Below are positions 37,135 to 43,989 of a stretch of 49,365 nucleotides of DNA, piece after piece. How positions within the stretch are numbered: the first letter of the stretch is position 1; each line of letters opens with the position of its first letter. Where the stretch lies: assembly GCA_021733945.1 (NCBI GenBank), contig JAIPJX010000015.1, positions 1-49,365 of the forward strand, written 5' to 3'. The notes under the pieces were generated by a model. That model ran no database searches, was not told the DNA's origin, and worked only from the letters and a program-made list of their open reading frames with translations. The DNA comes from Verrucomicrobiota bacterium. Its GTDB lineage: Bacteria > Verrucomicrobiota > Verrucomicrobiia > Limisphaerales > SIBE01. Position numbers and translations under genes: made by a program.

Positions 37135-37791
37135 ATGCGCTACTTTCTCGCTGTTGCAATGATGTTGGGGGTTCTGCTCCTCGGAGTCGTAGGGTTTCGA
37201 GACACGACCACCCGGCGCACGCCGATCGAAGTGTTCCCGGACATGGATCGCCAGCCCAAGCTGCGTCCTCAGGCGGAGGACGCGTTCTTTGCGGACAACC
37301 GTGGATCCCGCAGGCCTGTGGAGGGTACCATGGCCCGGATGACCCCGATGACGATGGGCGCCTCCGGTTCTTCGGAATTGGTCTACGGCTACGAAGATCT
37401 TCCGGTCAACACGGGCCATCTTACGGGAGTGACCAACTACGTAGAAAATATTCCACTGACTGTATCCGGTGAATTGCTCGAGCGCGGCATGGGCCGGTAT
37501 CAGATCAATTGTCAACCGTGTCACGGTGCCCTGGGTGACGGTAACGGAATTACCCGGAAATTGGGAATGGTGGTTGTGGCCAACCTGCACGATCCACGGA
37601 TCATCAAGATGCCGGACGGGGAACTGTTTCATGTAATCACGTCGGGTCGCAACCTGATGAGCAATTACGCCGCCCAGGTGTCGGTGAAGGACCGTTGGTC
37701 GATTATCGCCTATATTCGGGCCTTGCAGCGCAGCCGATTGGCCTCGATCGATGACGTCCCTGAACAGCTGCGGTCCACGCTAACCAAGTAG
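37135..37791 (+). CDS. actE: ActE, monohaem cytochrome c subunit
   Basis: 218 residues. One haem site, CQPCH, lies near residues 126-130, followed by GALGDGNGITRKLGM. A methionine in SGRNLMSNYAAQV is the probable sixth ligand. The N terminus is a hydrophobic signal or anchor, but it lacks the lipobox cysteine found in ActE proteins that are lipid-anchored, so it may be held by this helix. It begins three bases after actD. Confidence 0.93.
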   Translation: MRYFLAVAMMLGVLLLGVVGFRDTTTRRTPIEVFPDMDRQPKLRPQAEDAFFADNRGSRRPVEGTMARMTPMTMGASGSSELVYGYEDLPVNTGHLTGVTNYVENIPLTVSGELLERGMGRYQINCQPCHGALGDGNGITRKLGMVVVANLHDPRIIKMPDGELFHVITSGRNLMSNYAAQVSVKDRWSIIAYIRALQRSRLASIDDVPEQLRSTLTK

Positions 37792-37794
37792 ACT

Positions 37795-39039
37795 ATGAGT
37801 TCGCATTCCAATCCATCCACCGCAGCGACCCCGCTGGATTTATCCAAGTGGCGCTCGTTGCCAACGCGGCTCATGCTGGTCGGAGGTATTCTGTCATTGA
37901 TTGGGTTGCTGGTGCCGTCCTATCGGGAGCAGTTCTCCTTTTCCTGGCTGGTGTCGTTCATGTTTTTCCTGAGCCTCTGCCTCGGGGGATGGTTCATGGT
38001 TCTGGTGCATCATTTGTTTGATGCGAGCTGGTCGGTGCCGATTCGGCGGGTGACAGAGAACCTTGCCTGTCAGGTGCGGTGGATGGCGGTTCTGTTTGTC
38101 CCGATCGCATTGTTTGCGCCCCGGATGTATCCGTGGATGGAACTTTCGGCCAATCACACCCCCGATCATGCCCTTCACGCCAAGGGGGCGCTGCTCAACA
38201 TTCCGACTTTCTATTTGGCCTCGATTTTCTGCTTTGCGGTTTGGTGGTATTACACGACGAAACTGCGCTTCTGGTCGCTCGAACAGGATCGGACCGGATC
38301 TGCCGAGTGCACGAACCGGATGCGCATGCTTGCCTATTTCGGAGTGTTTGCCTTCGCGATCACACTCACCCTGGGGGTGATCCTGTGGATGAAATCACTG
38401 CAACATCAGTGGTTCTCCACGATGTATGGTGTGTATTATTTCGCCGGGAGTGTCTGGCTCACGATCGCAACGGTCTACGTCATCACCCTGGTCCTGAAGC
38501 GGCAGGGACCACTGCGCGAGGTGGTTCAGGAAACTCAGTTCTATTTCCTGGGGTCCCTTCTCTTTGCGTTCACCGTGTTTTACGCGTACATCCATTTTTC
38601 CCAGTATTTCATCATCTGGAATGCGAACATACCCGAAGAAACCTTCTGGTATGTGCTCAGGGAAAAGGGGTCGTGGTGGCAGATCGGGTTGCTGATTGTT
38701 TTCGGGCATTTCTTTCTGCCCTTTCTGACCCTGCTGCGGATTGACGTGAAACTGTCCTGGCTGATGATTCCGCTGGGTGTATGGGCCTGGTTGATGCATT
38801 ACGTGGATCTTCAGTTCAACATCATGCCGATCCTTCATCCCGACGGTTTTGTGTTGCACTGGCTGGACATTGGAAGTTTTGCCTTCATGGCGGGATTTAT
38901 GGCCAGGAATTTCATGAAGGATTTTGCTGCATACCCTGCGTATCCCCAGAAGGACCCGCGCTTCGCCGAATCCATGGGGGTGTATGTCGCGCCCGCCTCA
39001 AAAACACCTGCAGCCAAAGTGGCGGGAGGTGCCCGATGA
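37795..39039 (+). CDS. actF: ActF, second NrfD-like membrane subunit
   Basis: 414 residues with about ten membrane helices, paralogous in fold to ActC. The first helices with SFMFFLSLCLGGWFMVLVHHLFDASW and later FYAYIHFSQYFIIWNANIPEET are typical ActF segments, including residues proposed for the proton path. It starts three bases after actE and ends the canonical ActABCDEF set. A 43-base gap with a strong ribosome binding site separates the next gene. Confidence 0.94.
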   Translation: MSSHSNPSTAATPLDLSKWRSLPTRLMLVGGILSLIGLLVPSYREQFSFSWLVSFMFFLSLCLGGWFMVLVHHLFDASWSVPIRRVTENLACQVRWMAVLFVPIALFAPRMYPWMELSANHTPDHALHAKGALLNIPTFYLASIFCFAVWWYYTTKLRFWSLEQDRTGSAECTNRMRMLAYFGVFAFAITLTLGVILWMKSLQHQWFSTMYGVYYFAGSVWLTIATVYVITLVLKRQGPLREVVQETQFYFLGSLLFAFTVFYAYIHFSQYFIIWNANIPEETFWYVLREKGSWWQIGLLIVFGHFFLPFLTLLRIDVKLSWLMIPLGVWAWLMHYVDLQFNIMPILHPDGFVLHWLDIGSFAFMAGFMARNFMKDFAAYPAYPQKDPRFAESMGVYVAPASKTPAAKVAGGAR

Positions 39040-39082
39040 AGCTTGCGGATTTAAACAGCATCCAATCGTGCGGAGGTGAACA

Positions 39083-39466
39083 ATGAGCGATCGTCCAAAC
39101 AATGCCGGCCTGGTATCCGTGGCTTTCTACTTTGTGGTGATCCTGGCTCTGTTCATGGCCATGTTCGAGTTGATGGGTTGGTCCCGCGAGACATTGCAGC
39201 CTGCACCGATTGACGGCATACGAGCCGGGGAACGGGCCAAGGCTCTGGCGGATCTTCGCAAATCGTCCGAAGATCAACTTGAGAATTACAAACTTTTAGA
39301 CGAGACCAAGGGGCAGGTGCGCGTGCCGATTCGGCGCGCCATGGAATTGGTCGTTCAGGAGTGGGCGGATCCGGCAACGGGTCGAGCCCATCTGATCGCG
39401 GAATACGACCGCCTGAATCCGCCTCCCCCTCCTCCCGCTCCCGAGAAGCCAAGCGAGTTTGAATGA
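39083..39466 (+). CDS. Small one-helix protein of the respiratory cluster
   Basis: 127 residues, preceded by an excellent GGAGGTGA ribosome binding site. One membrane helix (about 10-30) is followed by a periplasmic segment. LENYKLLDETKGQVRVPIRRAMELVVQEW near 70-98, quoted here by position only as its core KGQVRVPIRRAMEL, resembles a motif seen in small proteins encoded with cytochrome oxidase or alternative complex III genes. The end is a polyproline stretch (NPPPPPPAP). Its stop overlaps the ccoN-like start by four bases, so it is probably a stoichiometric partner of that subunit. Function unknown. Confidence 0.75.
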   Translation: MSDRPNNAGLVSVAFYFVVILALFMAMFELMGWSRETLQPAPIDGIRAGERAKALADLRKSSEDQLENYKLLDETKGQVRVPIRRAMELVVQEWADPATGRAHLIAEYDRLNPPPPPPAPEKPSEFE

Positions 39467-40950
39467 CCGGAATGAATACGCAATCCTCTGAAACCGCCGC
39501 GGGACAGAGTCCTGACCAATCGGCAATGTCGAAGTCCAGGGTTCTGGAAGCGGACAAGTCCTGCTCCGTGCCGGTGATGTTCCTGTTGACCTGGGCATTG
39601 GCCTGGCTGGTGGGTGGTGGAATCCTTGCCGTTGTGAGTTCCATCAAACTGCATGGTCCGGGATTTCTCGCCGGCTCGGCTTGGTTGACCTATGGCCGTG
39701 TGCAACCGGCGAGCATCCATGCGTTGCTTTACGGATTCGGTTTTCAAGCGGCGATCGCCGTAGGTCTCTGGATGATCGCCCGCCTGGGTCAGGCGGAACT
39801 GATGGGCCGGAAAGGAATTCTGCTGGGAGGCGCGTTCTGGAACCTGGGTGTGTGCCTGGGTGTGTTTGGAATTCTTGGTGGAGCCGGCACGGGGCATCCG
39901 ATGCTTGAAATGCCCGGGTTTGTTTCCCCCCTGCTGCTGGTGTCCTACAGCCTGATGGGGGTTTGGGCGTTGATCACCCTTCATTTCCGACAGGTTCGTT
40001 CGCTTTATGTCTCCCAATGGTATCTGCTGGCGGCGCTTTTTTGGTTTCCCTGGATTTTTATTGCGGCGCAATCGTCCCTGGTTTTTCACCCGGTCCGGGG
40101 TGCCCTGCAGTTTGTGATTTCCAGTTGGTATGGACACGCGGTGGTGGCGCTTTGGCTGGTTCCGGTTGCGCTGGCGGTCCTGTTCTATTTCATCCCCAAA
40201 CTTCTGGGACGTCCGCTCCACAGTAAGCACCTTGCGACGTTTGGTTTTTGGACCATGGCCTTGTTCGCGGGTTGGGGTGGGGTGCAGGCCGGTGCTCCGG
40301 TACCCCGCTGGATTAGCAGTGTATGCATTGTGGGCGGTGGATTGATGCTTTTGCCGCTGATCGCGGTGGGTATGAACTGGTGGTTCACGGCACGGGGCGC
40401 GAAGCCCGCTCAGGGTGATTTCGTGTGGGGTTTCATCCGTTTTGCCGCGGTCGCCTTCTTCGCCGCCATGCTGCTGGACATCGGGGGACGAACCCGGGTG
40501 ATTGGAGAAGTGACGGATTTGACGGTGTTTTCTTCGGGAGTCTACGCATTGTATTTCTATGGTGTCTTTGGAATGTCCATTGCCGGTGCCGTTTATTATC
40601 TGGTGCCGAAAATCACCCAGACCGAGTGGCCCTCCGCGCAACTGATCCGCTGGCATTATTTGGGATCGATGGTTGGAACGGTGTTGATCACGGCTGCGTT
40701 GGTCGTGGGCGGAGTGATCCAGGGACTTCGATTAAACAATGCCGATATTGCCTTTGTGGATGCCCTTGCGAAGACGGTTCCGTTCCTTGGCCTGAGCACC
40801 CTGGGTGGCCTGATCCTTGTGGCTGCAAACGTGGCATTTCTGTTGAATCTGGTGCGTCTTCTCACCGTGTGTTGCAGGTGCTGCTGTTGCCTCCCTTGGA
40901 ATGGCACCGCAAACGGCAACAAGGCAGCAGCTGTGGGAGCAAATCTATGA
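39463..40950 (+). CDS. CcoN-like cbb3 oxidase subunit I homologue, apparently lacking metal ligands
   Basis: 495 residues, about twelve membrane helices. Helix landmarks align with cbb3 CcoN: GRVQPASIHALLYGFG (78-93), SLYVSQWYL, SSWYGHAVVALW with the first CuB-type His at 225, FYFIPK, and VYYLVPK (377-383). However, the helix that should carry the His-His pair for CuB and the cross-linked Tyr reads LFAGWGGVQAGAP (267-279). The helix that should supply the haem b and b3 His residues (347-383) contains no His, and the usual helix II His position is Ser84, with a His two residues later. Oxygen reduction therefore looks impossible. The C terminus has a CCRCCCC cluster (470-476). Overlapping starts and stops couple it to both neighbours. 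Confidence 0.8.
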   Translation: MTGMNTQSSETAAGQSPDQSAMSKSRVLEADKSCSVPVMFLLTWALAWLVGGGILAVVSSIKLHGPGFLAGSAWLTYGRVQPASIHALLYGFGFQAAIAVGLWMIARLGQAELMGRKGILLGGAFWNLGVCLGVFGILGGAGTGHPMLEMPGFVSPLLLVSYSLMGVWALITLHFRQVRSLYVSQWYLLAALFWFPWIFIAAQSSLVFHPVRGALQFVISSWYGHAVVALWLVPVALAVLFYFIPKLLGRPLHSKHLATFGFWTMALFAGWGGVQAGAPVPRWISSVCIVGGGLMLLPLIAVGMNWWFTARGAKPAQGDFVWGFIRFAAVAFFAAMLLDIGGRTRVIGEVTDLTVFSSGVYALYFYGVFGMSIAGAVYYLVPKITQTEWPSAQLIRWHYLGSMVGTVLITAALVVGGVIQGLRLNNADIAFVDALAKTVPFLGLSTLGGLILVAANVAFLLNLVRLLTVCCRCCCCLPWNGTANGNKAAAVGANL

Positions 40951-41645
40951 ACCGTGGTCCTCTGATTTTTCTTGGAGTTTTCGTTTCGATGGCAGTGACC
41001 TGGTATGGCATGCTGGTCGCTCCATCGCGTCAAATGGGCGGTCAGCAGCAGGCGAACGTAGGCCCGGGGAACGAGCGATATCCGATCCCCCGCCTTGGAC
41101 CCGCGCATCGTGGCGCCGAAGTGTATCGTTCCAATGGGTGCGCTTACTGTCATACCCAGCAGGTCCGGCCGCAAGGGTACGGATCGGATTTTGAGCGGGG
41201 TTGGGGATTGCGAATGAGCGCTGCCCAGGATTTTCTCTTTGAAGAGACGGTGGCGCTCGGTCAGGTGCGGATGGGCCCGGACCTGGCAAATGTTGGCTTT
41301 CGGTTAACCGACGAGGCCTGGCACTATGCGCATCTGTATAATCCCAAATCCAAGGTGACCGGTTCGTTGATGCCGCAGTATCCTTTCTTGTTCAAGGAAC
41401 AGCCGATCAAAGGTTCTCCCTCAGGCGATGCGCTTGTATTGACGGGTGCGTTTGCGCCTCCGACCGGGGTTGAGATTGTACCAACCAAGGAAGCCCGTGA
41501 GCTGGTTGCTTACCTGATGAGTCTCAAATCGCAGGTTCCACTGTTCGAGACCCCCCTGCCGGCGGGACCGAAGCAGGACGCAGAGGCGACAGCCTCATCG
41601 GAAGGTGCAGGCAACGCTCAGACCAATCTGGCTCTCAATCGTTAA
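40947..41645 (+). CDS. ccoO: CcoO-like monohaem cytochrome c subunit
   Basis: 232 residues with an N-terminal membrane anchor (about 4-26) and one haem site, CAYCH, in the CcoO context NGCAYCHTQQVRPQGYGSD followed by RGWG. LMPQYPFL supplies the expected methionine ligand, and VRMGPDLANVG is also a CcoO motif. In cbb3 oxidases CcoO carries electrons into CcoN; here the CcoN partner seems to have lost its cofactors. The tail after residue 205 is low-complexity Ala/Thr/Pro. The start overlaps the ccoN-like stop. Confidence 0.88.
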   Translation: MNRGPLIFLGVFVSMAVTWYGMLVAPSRQMGGQQQANVGPGNERYPIPRLGPAHRGAEVYRSNGCAYCHTQQVRPQGYGSDFERGWGLRMSAAQDFLFEETVALGQVRMGPDLANVGFRLTDEAWHYAHLYNPKSKVTGSLMPQYPFLFKEQPIKGSPSGDALVLTGAFAPPTGVEIVPTKEARELVAYLMSLKSQVPLFETPLPAGPKQDAEATASSEGAGNAQTNLALNR

Positions 41646-41650
41646 TTTTC

Positions 41651-42358
41651 ATGAAACCGGATCGGAATAAGAAAAAAACTTCAGGCGGACCCGCAAATCC
41701 GTCTGCGCCGACGACCAAACGATCGACCCCCGCGGCGGGTGGTTCGAAACGTGGATCCCGGGGTAACTCTGAGGATTCGGAGCCCACCGCGGGTTCTGAA
41801 CCAGTACCGGTGTGGCTGTTCGTGCTCATGGCCCTGATGTTGTACTCGGGCATGTCCTATCTTCACACCTATGGTGGGGGATTTAATCCCAAGGTTTACG
41901 AGAATTTTCGCTCCTACAAACTGGTTGACAGCGCAAATCCCAAATCAGGGCCGGAAATGCTGATCGCGAAGGGGGAAGCTCTTTATATGGTCTGTGCGGC
42001 CTGCCATCAGGTGAATGGGATGGGCGTTGCGGGACAGTTCCCGCCGCTGATGGGTTCGGAGTGGGTGAACGAGCCAAATCCGGCTCGGTTGATTCGTATT
42101 CCTCTGCACGGTCTGAGCGGTCCGATGCAGGTCAAGGGACAGGATTGGAATTCCTCGATGGCAGCATTGGGTTCCGCGCTCAGCGCCGAAGATATCGCGG
42201 CGATTTTGAGTTACATCAGGCAGGCCTGGGGTAACACCGCTGGTCCCGTGACTCCTGCCGAAGTTGAGGCGGTGATTGCAGACACGAGCTCCCGTTCCAT
42301 GGACGGATCCCGCCCCTGGACAGCATCCGAATTGATGAGCATCGAAGTGGCTCAGTAA
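41651..42358 (+). CDS. CcoP-like monohaem cytochrome c subunit
   Basis: 235 residues. A Lys/Pro/Ser-rich cytosolic stretch of about 50 residues precedes one membrane helix (about 54-76, VWLFVLMALMLYSGMSYL). One haem site, CAACH, near residue 117 is followed by QVNGMGVAGQFPPLMGSEWV; methionines in GLSGPMQV or SSMAAL may provide the sixth ligand. Genuine CcoP has two haem sites, so this is a reduced form or a separate cytochrome. It follows the ccoO-like gene after five bases and closes the operon, converging on queG with 15 bases between. Confidence 0.82.
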   Translation: MKPDRNKKKTSGGPANPSAPTTKRSTPAAGGSKRGSRGNSEDSEPTAGSEPVPVWLFVLMALMLYSGMSYLHTYGGGFNPKVYENFRSYKLVDSANPKSGPEMLIAKGEALYMVCAACHQVNGMGVAGQFPPLMGSEWVNEPNPARLIRIPLHGLSGPMQVKGQDWNSSMAALGSALSAEDIAAILSYIRQAWGNTAGPVTPAEVEAVIADTSSRSMDGSRPWTASELMSIEVAQ

Positions 42359-42373
42359 ACGTTCGGTTGGGTC

Positions 42374-43411
42374 CTACACCTGGGTTCGCTGTTCGATCTG
42401 TTGAATCGCCCAGGCGGCATGTTCGGCGATCAGTGGTTCCGGGTCTTCGCCTGCTTTGGCCAGGGTCGGCAGAGCGCTGCGATCGGCGGTATTTCCGAGC
42501 GCCACCGCAACGTTCCTCAACAAGCCCCTCCTCTTGGTCCGTTCAATCGGAGTTCCGCGAAATCGTTGTTTGAAGGTCGGTGCATCCAGGCTGAGTAGTT
42601 CCAGGAGATCGGGAGTGTGAAGATCGGATCGGGCATGAGACCGCATCATGGCCCCTTCTTTTGCGAACCGGTTCCAGGGACAGGCCGCAAGGCAATCATC
42701 ACATCCGAGGATTCGGTTCCCGATCGCTTTTCGAAACTCAACTGGAATGGAACCTTTCAGTTCGATGGTGAGATAGGAAATGCAGCGTCGGGCGTCGAGC
42801 TGGAAGGGCGCGGTGAACGCGTTGGTGGGACAGGCGGTGAGGCAGCGCGTGCAGGAACCGCAGCGGTTTTTCTCGGGTTGGTCAGGCTCCAGATCCAGGG
42901 TGGTGAGGATTTCCCCCAGAAACAACCAGTTGCCGAGTCGGCGGCTGATGAGGTTGGTGTGTTTGCCGACAAACCCGATGCCTGCCCGTTCTGCAAACTC
43001 GCGCTCGAGCACGGGTCCGGTGTCCGTGTACCAAAGGGAGCGGCAATCGGGGCCACCCAGTTCCCCGATGGTTTCGCATAGCTTTCGCAGTCGTTGGCCC
43101 ATCACCTCATGGTAATCGGTGAACCGGGCGTATCGGGCCACGATTCCGGTTGGTTTGGCTGGAAGACCGCCGGTTTGCGGGTGTGCGTCATGATAACTCA
43201 CACCCAGCACGATCACGGATCTGGCCCCGGGCAGTACCAGCTGGGGGTTGCTGCGTTTTTCCAGGGTTCTCTGCAGATACCCCATTTCACCGTGGTGGTT
43301 GAGTTCCAGCCACTGCTGGAATCGACGGGCACGATCCGGTGGGGCGGTGGTGGTCACCGCGCAGAGATCGAATTCAAGGTCCGCGGCGCGCTTTTGGATC
43401 TGTGCCTTCAC
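42374..43411 (-). CDS. queG: Epoxyqueuosine reductase QueG
   Basis: QueG uses cobalamin and two [4Fe-4S] clusters to reduce epoxyqueuosine to queuosine in tRNA. The 345-residue protein shows ARYARFTDYHEVM with the catalytic-region Asp/Tyr, TDTGPVLEREFAERAGIGFVGKHTN, the cluster motifs CGSCTRCLTACPTNAF and CDDCLAACPWN, and a HEAT-like helical C terminus. The start is a GTG overlapping the end of aroK by 38 bases; it matches the family N terminus. It is co-oriented with aroK and glnD. Confidence 0.93.
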   Translation of the reverse strand: MKAQIQKRAADLEFDLCAVTTTAPPDRARRFQQWLELNHHGEMGYLQRTLEKRSNPQLVLPGARSVIVLGVSYHDAHPQTGGLPAKPTGIVARYARFTDYHEVMGQRLRKLCETIGELGGPDCRSLWYTDTGPVLEREFAERAGIGFVGKHTNLISRRLGNWLFLGEILTTLDLEPDQPEKNRCGSCTRCLTACPTNAFTAPFQLDARRCISYLTIELKGSIPVEFRKAIGNRILGCDDCLAACPWNRFAKEGAMMRSHARSDLHTPDLLELLSLDAPTFKQRFRGTPIERTKRRGLLRNVAVALGNTADRSALPTLAKAGEDPEPLIAEHAAWAIQQIEQRTQV

Positions 43412-43949
43412 GGGAATTCTGTTGGCCCTGCATGATTCGGAACTGGTGTTCGATCTGTTGAGCCACCTGCCGGATCGAGCGGACTTCGGCGTTGATGAGA
43501 ATATCGGCCTGGCGGTAGAAGCCCTGACGCTGGTTCAGGAGTTCGCGGATACGATGGACGGGGTCGGGGGTGTTCAGGAGGGGTCTGTGGGATTGCTGGC
43601 GTACGCGGTTCCAGATGGCGTCGGGCGAAGCCCAGAGGCAGGCGACGAGCGCGCATGCTTTCAAGCGGGCCAGATTGTCGGAATGGGTAATCAGTCCTCC
43701 ACCGGTGGCGATGACCGCCCGCTGCATCGCTCCGACCGCTTCGAGAACCTCACACTCGAGTTTGCGGAAAGCGGGTTCTCCGTCATCGGCGAAGATCGCG
43801 CTGATGGATTTTCCGGCGCGGCGTTCGACGAGATCGTCCGTGTCCCAGAAGTCGAACCGCAGCATGGTTGCCAAAGCGCGACCAACCGACGTTTTGCCGG
43901 TTCCCATGAAGCCGACCAGGGCGATGTTGTTGATGTGGCGTTCTGTCAC
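43374..43949 (-). CDS. aroK: Shikimate kinase
   Basis: A 191-residue kinase phosphorylating shikimate at O3 with ATP in aromatic amino acid synthesis. Walker A is GFMGTGKTS, the substrate-binding Asp pair is in WDTDDLVE, the glycine-rich TGGGLI follows, and the lid Arg is in QSHRPLL. No ATG is available at the expected place; GTG at 43949 is the best start, giving VTERHINNIALVG. There is no obvious ribosome binding site. It follows glnD after 40 bases and overlaps queG. Confidence 0.92.
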   Translation of the reverse strand: MTERHINNIALVGFMGTGKTSVGRALATMLRFDFWDTDDLVERRAGKSISAIFADDGEPAFRKLECEVLEAVGAMQRAVIATGGGLITHSDNLARLKACALVACLWASPDAIWNRVRQQSHRPLLNTPDPVHRIRELLNQRQGFYRQADILINAEVRSIRQVAQQIEHQFRIMQGQQNSREGTDPKARRGP

Positions 43950-43989
43950 GGATGGAGTTCGGAGGAAGCGGTGTGCAATGGGGCTGGTG

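Noticed and set aside
39355..40656. 433-codon open frame on the minus strand
   Set aside because: Antisense to the CcoN-like gene; Gln/His/Arg-rich, no helices or motifs.
39463..40950. Ligand loss in the CcoN-like protein caused by a frameshift
   Set aside because: The frame is continuous, helices before and after the changed segments align with CcoN, and both ends overlap neighbouring genes.
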